64,000 bases of DNA from Albula goreensis. Taxonomy: Eukaryota; Chordata; Actinopteri; Albuliformes; Albulidae. Positions within the stretch are counted from its first letter, which is position 1. The number at the start of each line of letters is the position of its first letter. The stretch spans positions 34,316,406-34,380,405 of the forward strand of contig CM040745.1 in NCBI GenBank assembly GCA_022829145.1. The letters run 5' to 3'. This document shows positions 38,355 to 49,771 of the stretch, piece by piece. The notes under the pieces are model-generated. The model was not told the DNA's origin, did not search any database, and saw only the letters and a program-made list of their open reading frames with translations. Both the position numbers and the translations under genes were made by a program.

Positions 38355-41300
38355 CTGTGGCCGGTCCCAAAATCACCCGTCGCATCTAAAATCTAATCTG
38401 GACCGCCAGGTTCATTCGCTCGCTGGAGCTCATTAAAATGCTGTATGTCACACGTGCCGTATTTCTCGCTTTCGGCAGGTGATTTATCAACACGTGAACT
38501 CCCGCACAACCGCTGCCGCTACCCCTGGTAGCGCTGCGTCTCCGAGCCTCTGCCACTGCGTCAGCGCGTCACTGAGGGAGATGGACAAGTTCAGGAATCT
38601 GCTGGAACCATTTTCCAGGCGTATGGATGACACAACACAGAGGGATTGAGAAAATTCATAAAACAAATACCCAACTCATGAACAAAGGAGTAAATGATGG
38701 GATGCATAAAAACTCTTCAACTGACATTGGTCTGTTCGTGGTACATGACAGATGTGTACAGTCTAAAAAAAAGGTAAATGTTAATGCATAGTGCAATTCC
38801 CCTTCAAATATCATTCTTTATTTGCTCAACATTAAGCATTAAGTCACTGTATTAATGCACCCAAATACAACCTTTTTTTGGACTTCTGAATAAATCTGGC
38901 ATACAAACAGATAGTTCTCTTCTTTTGCGTTTGCATATTTATGCAAATTTATTTATTAACAAATTACAGTCAAAGGCATCCGGCTCGTGATTGGTTTTTT
39001 GAGGCTCTATGCTTCCATAAATTCGTTAAGTGATTAAACAGAAGCAGCAATGTTTTCTGAAAGAGACAGAGGCGCTGAGACAAGGTAGGCTTGTCCCTCA
39101 TATTCCTACAAGCCTGTTCCCTGATGAGGTACATTTCTGTCTTGCAGTGGATGATCAGCAAAGCTGTGTCATGTGACAAGAAAAATAAAAACCATCTCAA
39201 GCAGAAAAGGTAATGACTTTGGAAAACAAACTTTATGCACTGTCTGAGATGAAAGACAATGTTATGTTTATTTATAGCTTACTTGGGTTATGAGTTGGTA
39301 GTGTTTATGTTCATTTCAATTGTGACTGTAGAGGTTTAATATTACATTGTATGTACAGCTCAATCCCTACAGGAAATAGGCATGAAAATCAAGTCTGAAT
39401 TTCCTCCCATGATGCATTTGAAGACTGCAAATGTTAAAATGCTAATAGAATAATTGTAGCCATATAATGTTATTGCAATAGCTTATGGGCTTTGAGTTGT
39501 GAGAAAGTCAACAGTCCTGGTAGAGCTGGAATCAATAACATTAAAATTCGTCAAACAAGGAAATTAATTGAAATTCAGTTCAGTATTTGGAAAAAAAAAA
39601 ACACAAGGGCATTTTTCATTTTTCAAAACATTGAATTTCAATTCATTTCCTGAATTGAATGAACTAAAATGGTAATGACTTCATTCCTGTTTCCCAGGTC
39701 CATAACCATGCAGGATAAACCTCCAGATTCATCGATCACGTATGACTTGTCCGTGGTGCAGGAGATTTGAAGTGATCATAGATGTGCTATAAAAAGGTGC
39801 AGTAAAGAGCCTGGCTCTTTGGGCTGACGGCTGGGGGTTACTTGAGAAAGCAATGGTTGACGGCGGTGGGAGGACTTTTACAAATATCTTCAGTCGAAGC
39901 TTTGAAAATAAATTGGATTAGATTACATCTTATTGATACTCTGGCCCAGAGAAATCCATTTAACAATGGCAGTGACAACAGAGAGGGGACCATGGGAGAA
40001 GAGCGAGCACAGACCTTGCACCAACAAGTGCAGAGCGCACCGTATCACATGGAAAAGCCCGGATTTGTCTCCTTCTACCTTATAACCACCATGGGACATG
40101 GGGCGCCTTAACAACAAGGATGGCATGGCACTTGTTGCTGTTCAAGGTAAACGATCCTGCTCTGTGTTTACCACCATGACTACATTGAAAAAACAAAATG
40201 ACAGTGAAATGACTTCTCTTTTCAGGAAAGAAGAGCCAGGCAACAGCTCATTCCTAGAGGTTAAGACTTCAATCAACCGCGAAGCCCAAAAAATATCAGT
40301 GAAATGCCTTTGTCATGCCCCTGGCCTTCTCCATAACTGGAAGTAAAAGTGCTTGGGTGGGCATACTGTGAGTTTATATATAAGGTCTATACACACTGTC
40401 TGTTTGGCATGTGCCTGGCCACTGTAAGCATAGTTTCATTTAGTTAGGCTTACAACCTTTTGGTACTTTGAGCCAGACCAGACTGGCACTGTTGTGAGAT
40501 AAGTCAGCCCAACTCCACGGGATGCCGTTTCACAAACAAACCCATCAGCAGCCACTGCTTCTGAATTGTGAATCATGATCTTGAGTAAATGGTGCTTCAA
40601 CTGAAGGCAGGAATTCAAACCAGAAAATTCTCTGGTATATAAACTCTCCACCAACAATAAAATTCAGCTACAGCTAGCAAGATCCAATTAAACTGCAGGA
40701 CATATAACCAATGATTACATTTAATATAGTCCATAGATCGAGACTGTGGGGATGAGACTACACTAAGAGTGAGCCAAATCTCCATCTGCTGGTCATAGCC
40801 CCTTGTTTCTGTCTGCTGGTAATGCTGTTGACCTTTTTGTCTGTTCCGCCATGTGCTCGTGCACTTTTTACACAGAACAAAAGGAAAGTACAAGAACACG
40901 GTGTGGTCCTCTGCAGAGACAAGTTGGTGGATTTTACCTTCATTAATAATATGAGCCAACGGTTGATTAGCTAACCTCAGGATACATCAATATCCATCAG
41001 CACTATCTGTAATCAACTACAAAGCAGGCATTACTATGACAGAAGAATAATGCTAATGCTAACTGGTTTCAAGTTAATTCTAGAATTTAACTGCAAAAAT
41101 CCAGCACTTACTCATGCAACATCGAAAACAAGTCATTTTAAACTTTGGCTCCCTGTATTCGCTGTAACCACAATGGCAACTACTTTCCTCCCTGTCTACA
41201 ACAATGAAGGGATTGTTTCAGTTATGTGCTTCTGGTGTGGAGGACCTGTTAGGTTTGTCTCAACTCTGTCAAGAAGCAGTGCGTCATACAGAAATTCAAT

Positions 41301-41499
41301 TAAAACAGGAAAGAGCACCAAGTCCTAATTCACCAGCAAACAAAAAAAAACTGCAGGGGCCTTTCACCCCCAGAGCCATTAGGGCCTCACGTAGAGCAGA
41401 GCTTTTATTATTGACCTTTCATCATGTAGGGTTTTTTTAAACACCAAGAAATTAAACAACGCGTCCCGCTGAGCGGGCGTAAAATGACCGCGTCCTTTC

Positions 41500-41523
41500 G
41501 GGGGCTAATGCGGGGCTAATGCG
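41500..41523. repeat. Two tandem 11-bp units
   Basis: ggggctaatgc occurs twice in succession (period 11) in a locally GC-rich stretch, 41460-41545, of the large intron. Confidence 0.85.
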
Positions 41524-41722
41524 CGTTTTAATAGGACACGACGGTGGATGAGCTCGTTAAACTTAACAGGTCTTAAAAGACGACCAAATTGAAACTGACC
41601 TTTTTGTTTTAAATTTCCTTCCTCCAATAATGTGAGTGGCAATAAGAAAGCCGAGTAAAGGTTATCCTCAGAGTGAAGTGGAGGATATAACGGTGGTTAA
41701 CTGTCTGGGTAAATATCGAGCA

Positions 41723-41780
41723 GGTGGGGGAAACTGGAGGGTGGGGGTGGGAGGGGGGAGGGGGAGGGGGAAGGGGTGGG
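41723..41780 (+). repeat. G-rich tract with quadruplex potential
   Basis: Runs of three to six G residues repeated at short intervals throughout. On the template side the same bases give long C runs in the receptor pre-mRNA. Confidence 0.75.
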
Positions 41781-43702
41781 CACAGGAACGCAGTGGCTAA
41801 ACGACCGGCCATACTGTGACTTAATCAAGTGTTTCATCACTCAGTAACTTAATAGAAAAGAATAAATGAAAAAATCTTTGGGTTCCTCTTTATATAAAAT
41901 TATTGCCATTTATCCACATAGCTCTTCCTCTATATCTAGGGCAACTTCGCTGGGTAATTTTTACTCACAAATCTATTATACAGCTGAAAGCTCAGTGGAG
42001 TAATTCAGGCCAAGTACACTATCTATTCTACATTCCAACTTTGGCAACAAGACAAAACCCCTGACCCTGTATTCCATAGTACCACACAACTAACATGTAT
42101 ACTACACATAAAGTATATCTACATCTACAATCAATATCATTGTAAATGAAAAGCAAGTAACTATTTGTAACAGGCAGTTTGCAGGCAGTGCAGCGGTAGA
42201 TTGTCTGGCTTTAAGGTTTTCCCCAAACCATTTTCATAACTAGGACCTCAATACGAGCCCAAAAACTTGGCCAGAGATCAGTGTTCACACAAGCAGGTGT
42301 ACTTTACCTCTGGCTTTCTGTTCACCCAGCTGAGCTGTACATTAATAGTATCAGGATCATCTTATGTGCAAATGGCACAGGCTGGAGGAGCTGGGATTTC
42401 CCAAATAAAACACTGCATGTCAGGACAACGCAACTCAATCATGGATGGTCACAGTGTCTGGATTTACTTCCATTAACCATGTTCCAGCTCCACCTAACTT
42501 CACCAGTTACAGCTCTGTGTTCTGGACCAAAGAGATAAAGTAATCAGTGAAACCAGGTGGTGTAGTGTGTGGTTGAAACAAATACCTTCAATCTCCATGG
42601 CTCCATATCCTGTGCATCGATCCCAGAACAGAGAGCAAATCTTTTTGTTATGAGATCTTCTCAGCAGCTACACTTAAACTAAGAGAGGCTCTTACAGGGG
42701 ATGTGATTTTGCACTATTATGATCAGCCTGCAGACCTTCTCCAAGAGGTGGAAAACCCCTGCCACCGCCCACGCACTAAACCAGCTGATTCCAATCATCA
42801 ACACTCTTTAGCCAGGTAGTTGAACTAATTAGTGCAATCACCTAGTTTTTGTGAATGAGCAGAACAAATGTATGGTAGCACCCTCACCTTTTGAAGCCGT
42901 TTGAGTTTTAAAACTCTGCCTTTTCCACTCTGACAATCAGCTTAAATTAATAAAACAAAAAAGCTCTGCCCTTCATTTAAAATCCCTGCTCTGTTCCCAC
43001 TGCTTGCCAACATACCAGGCTCAGGTGTAGCTGAGCAATTCCCTCACAAAATGGCCGCCCAACATGATGGGTTAAATCAATACCACAACGATTCCCCAAG
43101 ACAGGACTCACAAAAAATAAAATATTACATGCATTCCCAGGCTAAGCCTCGGGAAGCAGTTGAGGATGGAAACGCAGGTGATGTTAAGGAGTCCAAGATG
43201 TTAATAGTGTCATAGAACTTTGAGTGGAACAGGTTGATTGAGGGGAGAGGAACACCACAGTGACATTAATAAGACTAATCTATGCTGGTGGAGAGTAAAT
43301 GTCAGATAATCTGTCATTTCACAGGGCAGTTTTTTTATTTCATACCTGCATCAGAAGCCAATGGAATCGCAATTGAATGTGAATGCATGTTTAATGGCGA
43401 CCGCGGAAGGGGGTTATTTCCACCTTTTGCTTTCCTCTGGGGGTCTTTATAATGGAATAAAGGCCTCATACATTTCGGATTTCCATCTTGTTTTTCCCAT
43501 TAATGAGTTTTGCTTTTATTGTGGATTGCTCAAGGAAATGTGCACATATCGGCATGCGTACGAGCGCCACCTGCATAATCTGTGGTTGATTTATTGTACT
43601 ATAGGAATGTGGATATCTAATGCTAAGTGCCAGCTACGTCACAGATGTGCTGCTTAACTAAACTATAATGTCTTAGCGATTATTTATTCATGTATGGGTT
43701 TC

Positions 43703-43739
43703 TGTGTGTGTGTGTGTGTGTGTGTGCATGTGTGTGTGC
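43703..43739. repeat. (GT)n microsatellite with a CA interruption
   Basis: GT repeats interrupted at about 43727 by catg. Confidence 0.93.
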
Positions 43740-46458
43740 ATGGCTCCAGCAGGAAGAGTTAGGGGACCTGATTGACCAGAATGGTTTGCTACTGCATGAT
43801 AAGAATGCTTTACTCACAGTAAGTATTGAATAAAATCACAGAGAAATAATTGTCCATTTAGCGAACATCGCAGCTAAATGTAACATTGCATCGATGGCCA
43901 AAAATGTCCATTGAAATGACATTCGCACAATGTAGCAACTTTCTACAACAGCATGAGGGTCTGTCACAAAATACTGTTGTTATAAATATTCTAACAACAG
44001 TAGCCTATATACTAGTATATTGCAATTTGCCTTCTTTATGTAACATAGCCCCGTGGTCTTATGTGAAATTATTAAAAAATGAACGAACACACACGTCAGC
44101 GAAGATAGAGGAGCTGCTTCATAGGTAACCTTAACTGGGAAATGAAAAATTCAGTCTACCTGTCAGTCTAAGAATAGTGCAGCGTACGTGTGGCTGTCCT
44201 TTTGTAGTCCTTTTTTTGGCACTAGTTGTGAATGGCAAGGTTTTATGTCTTGATGGAGCACCTGCTGTCACTAACAGCGCCACGGAAGCAGGAAAAGAAC
44301 TGCTCGACATCAGCACTGTCACACCGTTGACAGGGGCAACCTGCGACTAACTTTTCAAGGATAGTCCGCTGGTACATTACATGCTGACCAAAATAACAAC
44401 CCATGACTCATATTAAACTTTTTTCTTTTCCAGGAATTGCAATGTATGGAACAAGGTCAATATACTCTACATAGTCTCGGAAAAATGCAGTTTGCAGAAA
44501 TGGTTTAAAGTGATTTTTCAAAACGTGGATCAAATTCACACTTTAGAGCTAGAGCCTTCTAGATCCAAACTCCTCCCTCGCCAGACCTCCAAAACTGTCT
44601 CGTACCACCAACATAATATATACAGTACTGTTATTGGCTATAATTGACAGTTGTACTGTTTTTCTTTCCCTTCAGAAATCAGTAGCAAAATCAGGTATGG
44701 CAATCATTCTGTACCAGGTAATTGACAGTGCAGTTCGTCAAATGTGGATAAGCTCCAATCTCACTCTGATCAGCAACTGGGAAACAAAGAGGAGGGGAGA
44801 AAATGCATGTATGACTGGAGCATATTGATGTCTCCTGTTTAGCATAATCACCAGACTGTAATTGCCTGTCTTTTTCTGCAAAAAAGCAAATGAATTCTGA
44901 GAAGGAGAGAAACTGTTGGGGAGGATAATATCTTGTGGATTGGAATTGGGGCAGGGGGGGTTGGGGGTGTGCGTGAGCTTGATTGATTGCTGAAATTGGC
45001 CTTTAACAGAAGCCGGCTCTGTCGTTAGAGCAGGGACAATAAACGATAATCAGATAGCGGGTAAATTACAAACAGAGGGATTGACCTCTGACCTCCTTCT
45101 GCTGTGGCTGGCCCATTAAAAAAATGTAGCCCTCCTAAAATGAGCTTGGTTTACTATCAGCTTCTTTTCTCTTCTGACAAAAATGAGTGACTACATGTTC
45201 TTTCACACAGCTTTAAAACCATAGGTAATTTATATTAATTATCAAACATGGTGTGTGCAATTAACTAAAAAAATTAAGTATAACAATAAAACATGTATAA
45301 ACACAGCCAAAAATATGATGATTCAAAAGAAAAGCTAGCGCTTGATGCTCAATTTGTTTGCAGTAAGAATGTGCTTGCTTGAATCTTAAAGGTGAGCGGA
45401 TACAGTCATGTAAAGTGTAAATGGCTCAAAAAGAAATGAAGAAAAAGGAATGGAAAGAAATGGAAGATTCTGAGCTGGAATCAACAGGATCAATTAAGGT
45501 GCATGTCAGAGCTGGAGCAAGACTGGTCCTAAGACTCTCCAAATGCTGGGTCTCTGCTGAAATGCACCACCTGACCTTCGTTCTTTGACACTGAGGTTTC
45601 CTGGGACCGGGGCTTATAGTTCAAGCTTAAACATTTCAGCAGCTCTTTGTTGTTAGCGGGAGAAAGTGCTGAGTTGGCCCTGTGCTAATTTAGCTTAGCG
45701 AGAAACTTTCTGCTGCCTGCAGTAATTAAACCAGCAAGAGGTCAGCATGCCTAAAAACACATCCGGTAGCTTGGTTCCTCAGCCTCAATGCTCACTGACT
45801 AAAAAAAAAGCCATTGGATATAGGGTTTCAAACTGCTCATTCCGAAAGACCAATTTTTGCTCCTGAAACTTGGTAAATATAAACAGATGTTTGGGGGATC
45901 AAGTCAGAATTGGCCAGACACACATGCTGAGTCACCTTGCTAAAAAAAAAAAAAAACAAAACTTCAAAAATGACAGCATTAAATTATAACCAAAGATTTA
46001 AATACAATAATTAATATGTCAGTGCTTCTTGGTTTTAGAAAACATTTGAATCAGGACATGTTAAAAGATTGTGATCATTTTGTCCGTCTCACTCTTTCTG
46101 CTACTGTTTACTTTCAGTTGTGTCCCGTCCAATTACGGTGATGACTGTCACAATAAATTCCTGCCAAGCGTAATTTAGCCAGTGTCATAGCGACTGCCAG
46201 GAAAACTCCATATCACCAGGCCTTGAGATCACACCTCACAGTTTCCTAAAAACATGATGACAACTGAAAGTTGCCTGGAGTGGGCTATCAAACGCAACTT
46301 GCACAAGAAATCCTTCACAGTTAGTAAAAGTAAAAAATATTTCAAATATGTACAATGAGGAAAAGAAAAAGTTTGCAGGAAGAGTAATACCATCACAGCA
46401 AAGTCTGAAAATTGCTAAAAAAAAAGGGAGCGAAAGTGACAGAGATGATAAACTGCCG

Positions 46459-46466
46459 CTCCTTAC
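46459..46466 (-). other. Splice donor of the second exon
   Basis: The minus strand reads actg/gtaaggag, a near-consensus donor. It leaves a single G of a split codon, so the next intron is phase 1. Confidence 0.9.
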
Positions 46467-46620
46467 CAGTGACGGTCAGCTCGGTGGTCCTCCGCACGAC
46501 GAAGTTCCCGAACTGTAATTCACAGGTGTAATTTCCAATGTCATCTTCGCGGACCTCGCGGATGGAGAGAGTATCCTTTCTCCGCAAAATACTTTGCCTC
46601 CACTGTTTGGGTTTGCATTC
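46467..46620 (-). CDS. il1rapl1: IL1RAPL-type receptor, internal exon (second half of Ig2)
   Basis: Next exon of the same receptor gene. The 154-nt exon starts in phase 0 with GAA-TGC, so WYK of the preceding exon joins directly to ECKPKQWR. It holds 51 codons plus one base (G). Visible Ig2 landmarks are ECKPKQWR, then [11 protein letters not shown], the F-strand motif [10 protein letters not shown] with its Tyr and Cys, and the terminal strand [16 protein letters not shown] contains an N-glycosylation sequon. The acceptor is ctctag/gaatgc after a T-rich stretch; the donor is actg/gtaaggag. The exon ends in phase 1, so the next exon, encoding Ig3, should supply two bases of the following codon. 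I found no such exon in the remaining 46 kb. [12 protein letters not shown] and [11 protein letters not shown] match remembered IL1RAPL1 well, whereas ECKPK resembles IL1RAPL2. Skipping this exon would shift the frame. Confidence 0.95.
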
Positions 46621-46650
46621 CTAGAGGAAACATGCAAAATAAACAACAAT
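46621..46650 (-). other. Splice acceptor of the second exon
   Basis: The minus strand reads a T-rich stretch, then gtttcctctag just before the exon base at 46620. AG is at 46622-46621. The phase-0 entry matches the donor of the preceding exon. Confidence 0.9.
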
Positions 46651-47822
46651 ATTGGAGAGCTCCATTTGTGTGTCAAAGAAGTATATTGTTCTATTATACT
46701 CATATTGACTTATACGTCTTCTGGCAATTCCACAACCAGATGCCATTCATGAATTCAGAGGACAGTATGTTCCTGTGAAAGAAATACAACATTGTTTCAC
46801 TGCTTTGATACTGCTAAAATAGGGTAATTTGTACATTTGCGTACATGTGGACTGTATGTAACTATTTGTATGTAATTAAATATACATGTGATTGCCTTTT
46901 TCACCATTAATTAGTCATCATTTAACCAGCCTTACCCCATACAGGAAGCCTGGAGGTTCACAGACAATGGAGAAAAGAGACTCCAGCAAGCATACTCAGT
47001 CAGTTCTGTCTGAGCTCAGTTTAGGCATGGTGGTAGGTCTTAGTGATTAAGTCACAGTTAGTGTTTTGTTTGTCATTCCTCACATTGACACTTTAGAACC
47101 GACAGGCATAGATACAGTTCTCTTCAAAATTGAACTACATGTCCCACGGTGCCATGTGGATTCTGTGCTGTGAAAGAAGTCAGTGAACTGAAAAATACCT
47201 GGCAACATCCAAAATGGAGAAAAAACTATTCCCAAAAGAAAAAAAAACAAAGGAATAAATCCAAACTCTCCCTGGTTAGCGCACATTCTGCCTTGCCCCA
47301 GCCTGTCGGCCCTGCCATATTACCTCGGTTGCCAGATATTCAAGCCCCCAAACCGCCACACTGTGGGGATGCGTTGAAGGGTTGCCAACTCAGGGAAACT
47401 AATGAAAAGTTTAATATTCACAGCAAGCAGAGGAAAACTTTGGGAAGGGGAACTGACTCTGTGGTTTTCTGGGGTGACGGAATTAGGAGGTTGCTTCCTG
47501 GTCTCCCGATCTTTTACATTATGCATATGGAGCTTGAAAAACTCCTTCCATGGGCAATGTTGTATCCCATGGAAGATGAATATTACTGAAAACGATTCCT
47601 CACAGGGTGGTGCTATGGCCTGAGGCTGGTGCGTTGCAGGGGTTTGGGGGGGGGTGTTGAGGTTGGGGGTTTCATAATTAGTAGATAATTGTACATCATC
47701 AGGTAAAGTGAAGTATGGTGTTGATTTTCTCAAGCAGGAACCTCAATTAAGGGAACATACTTGCTATGTACTCTACTGAGCAATGTGATTAAGCGAACAC
47801 AAAATCATAACTGCACTTTTAT

Positions 47823-47824
<2 letters not shown>

Positions 47825-47918
<94 letters not shown>

Positions 47919-47985
47919 GATGTGCACACGGCCAGTTTCATATTCATATGGGCAGACAGCCTGTGCAGACACGCTCTCTCGCTCT

Positions 47986-48035
<50 letters not shown>

Positions 48036-48150
48036 TAAACATGGAGGCACGCACATGCAGGTTTATACTCATTTGGGCAGACAGCATACACACATACACA
48101 CAAACATGGAAGTACACACAGACAGGTTCACACTCAGATGGGTTGATGGA
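47825..48150. repeat. Compound microsatellite (CA)n-(CT)n-(CA)n with degenerate flanking units
   Basis: A 93-bp pure CA tract (47825-47917) is followed by spacer, a CT tract (47973-48016) and another CA tract (48017-48035). The spacer and the sequence to about 48150 contain three related units, each with a phrase like tcatatgggcagacagc, tcatttgggcagacagc or tcagatgggttgatgg. The locus is thus a mix of microsatellite and eroded minisatellite. It sits inside the short intron, about 630 bp downstream of the first exon. Confidence 0.9.
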
Positions 48151-48769
48151 GCTGGATATTTAACCAATTTATATGAGATAAAATATTAATGCTTGTTACA
48201 CAAAAAATAAACAACTCAGTTCAGGTTTCTCATCAGATACCAGACATGGAGTGCCTACGATATATGGAAAAAAAATAAAGTGTCAGTCCAAAATATACTC
48301 AGAAAATACTCAAGTATCTAGCAAAAACATTTCTTTTATTCTTTTTCAACAGATAAAAAACAAGATCAAACAAAAATAGCTATAAATAAATGACTACACT
48401 GGACACACTTGGTAGAGCAATTTTATATGATAAATCTTCCAAAAATCATTACTATTGTTTTGTAAATGGTATATTGTCATATACTTATTGTATGCCTTCT
48501 GTTCAATTTGCAATTGCACTCCAGGTATGATCAGTGCATACTCAGTGTAGCTTGGCACCACCATTTTCTCACAAGAAAGCAAAACTGAACCCAGAACAGG
48601 TGGCAGGTGTCTCTGCCAGAGGAAAGCAAAGCATTGGCTACTGAGAGAATCTGTAATAGAGCATTGGCCTATGACAGGGTGGAGCATTTTCTGAAGGGGT
48701 GGGGCAGAGTGTAATAGGGTGTGGCAACGTGTAACTGGAAATTTCAGGGTGTGGCTTGCACAACCAACG

Positions 48770-48777
48770 ATTCTCAC
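48770..48777 (-). other. Splice donor of the first exon
   Basis: The minus strand reads aag/gtgagaat, a good match to the vertebrate donor consensus MAG/GTRAGT. It closes the codon of the Lys in WYK, giving a phase-0 intron. Confidence 0.9.
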
Positions 48778-48964
48778 CTTGTACCATACGATGCTCGGCT
48801 CCTTCCCAGGCTGCACGTAGTCCTCGATATCCGGGCACGTGATCTCTTTGCTTTTACTCAACTCCGCCTTCTCAAAATACCGCATTCTGGAGTTGTAGCA
48901 GAGGTCCGTGTCATTCTCCGCCACCGTTAGAGACATGGACACCTTCATGCAGTATGTAGAATTC
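48778..48964 (-). CDS. il1rapl1: IL1RAPL-type receptor, internal exon (end of Ig1, start of Ig2)
   Basis: Internal exon of an interleukin-1 receptor accessory protein-like receptor, a single-pass synaptic membrane protein with three extracellular Ig domains and a cytoplasmic TIR domain. The 187-nt exon reads one base completing a codon (probably Arg), then 62 codons. It starts [14 protein letters not shown] (last strand of Ig1) and continues into Ig2 with [13 protein letters not shown] and the strand-C Trp in IVWYK. Cys in ITCP should pair with the YTCEL Cys of the next exon; the LCYNS Cys probably pairs with the next exon's ECKP Cys, the extra IL-1R-family disulphide. N-glycosylation sequons NST and NDT are visible. 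The acceptor is ttacag/g and the donor aag/gtgagaat. From memory the sequence is nearer IL1RAPL1 ([11 protein letters not shown]) than IL1RAPL2, but SMSLTVAEN is IL1RAPL2-like. In mammals this ectodomain binds presynaptic PTPRD; that role is inferred here. Family is near certain, paralogue less so. Confidence 0.95.
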
Positions 48965-48990
48965 CTGTAAAAAAAAAAAAAAACAAACAC
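48965..48990 (-). other. Splice acceptor and polypyrimidine tract of the first exon
   Basis: On the minus strand, a run of 15 T residues (plus-strand A run 48969-48983) leads into CAG immediately before the exon base at 48964. The AG dinucleotide occupies 48966-48965. An uninterrupted T tract this close to the acceptor is strong by vertebrate standards, but as a homopolymer it is also prone to length variation. Confidence 0.9.
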
Positions 48991-49560
48991 AAAGGAAGTC
49001 AGAATAATGACTGCCTTTGTCATGATTTTTTCAAAAACCGCACAACACAATATATGCACACTCTGTCAGCAGCAAAGCACTGACCTTCCTGTTCCAAGGA
49101 CAACTTACAAGGGAAATGAGTTTGCATTAAAACGCTTTAGAACGATGATTAAGCCATTTACAGCCATTTTTAAAGACATCTTTAAATTTCCTAAAAATGG
49201 AAACTTCCTGATGGAAATTTTGTTGGAAATCTTTTATATGTACTGTCTTAAGTCCTTTCTGACATTTTTTTAGGGCAAACACTTTTTTTGATACACCTGT
49301 GATGGATGATTTCAAACTCCAGGTGTGCAGTCAGTATTTAAGTCTTATGATGCTACGTTTGTATGTCCAAAGCTCATTGGACGCAGTCATGGTCACAAAC
49401 AGCTTCACCGCTCAACGTCCTGCACCAGTGCTGGCATGATAACAGGTACAAGTCTAGTAGCAGGTGACTCTCAACAGCAAAAATAATGGCGCTCAGTTTA
49501 CTGTATGCACCCATAGTAGAAAGCGAGCATGTCCATTTAAGTCCTTTCTGTAGAATATAA

Positions 49561-49771
49561 GAGGTGTGGCTACTAAACGATGAGACTAATGCTCAAGAAA
49601 AGCATGTCTACTTCAAGCAATGCATGACAACAAACTGAAGATGTGAGCGGATTGAAACTTTTAGGAGTTGTTTATGCTTGGCCGTTGGTCAATGTATACC
49701 ACGTGGTTCGCTCGTGCGCGCTGTGGTTCGGTTTACATAAGCCCAGTCTCGTTATTTAATAGCCACACCTC
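49561..49771. mobile_element. Foldback mariner-like element, copy 2
   Basis: Shares its ends with the element at 17005-17379: it starts gaggtgtggct and ends with agtctcgttatttaatagc followed by cacacct. It also shares the right-arm interior (actgaagatgtgagcgg, then the ttggtcaatgtatacc block). It is shorter: most of the left arm is deleted and the 22-bp unit occurs only once (49685-49706). It carries no open frame for a transposase, so it would need an enzyme supplied in trans. Confidence 0.75.

Larger units (their letters stand above)
1..46466 (-). other. Downstream intron of the receptor gene (partial, at least 46 kb)
   Basis: Sequence 3' of the second exon on the gene's strand. The next expected exons (Ig3, transmembrane, TIR) were looked for among minus-strand frames by their motifs (Trp-Met-Lys before strand C, Y-x-C, TIR boxes) and not seen, so this appears to be a single large intron extending off the left edge. 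The repeats within it are listed separately. Plain stretches where I see nothing nameable include 730-2280, 2320-10600, 12300-15500, 17600-19540, 20330-24960, 26330-30280, 30660-33030, 36330-41720 and 41780-46460. A short exon in these could have escaped me. Confidence 0.7.
46621..48777 (-). other. Intron between the two receptor exons (2157 bp)
   Basis: Bounded by matching phase-0 splice sites, so its limits are exact if the exon calls hold. Its main content is the compound CA/CT microsatellite at 47825-48150 and a G-rich run near 47640-47670. A 48394-49059 open frame on the minus strand simply runs through the first exon into this intron and is not a larger coding unit. I see no additional exon here. 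Confidence 0.9.

Noticed and set aside
42170..42280. Possible SINE head (gcagtgcagcggtaga and following)
   Set aside because: Only the A-box-like phrase fits; there is no B box at the right distance, no tail and no duplication.
47149..47733. Overlapping open frames of 146 and 137 codons on opposite strands
   Set aside because: They lie inside the receptor intron, overlap each other, and match no family I know.
47761..48189. Open frames rich in Thr-His, Cys-Val or Arg-Glu over the CA/CT repeats
   Set aside because: Direct translations of dinucleotide repeats; the same applies at 2039-2422, 20078-20440, 36106-36378 and 61844-62107.
48394..49059. 221-codon minus-strand frame taken as a whole gene
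   Set aside because: Only 48778-48964 is coding. Both ends run past consensus splice sites into intron, and the homology stops exactly at them.
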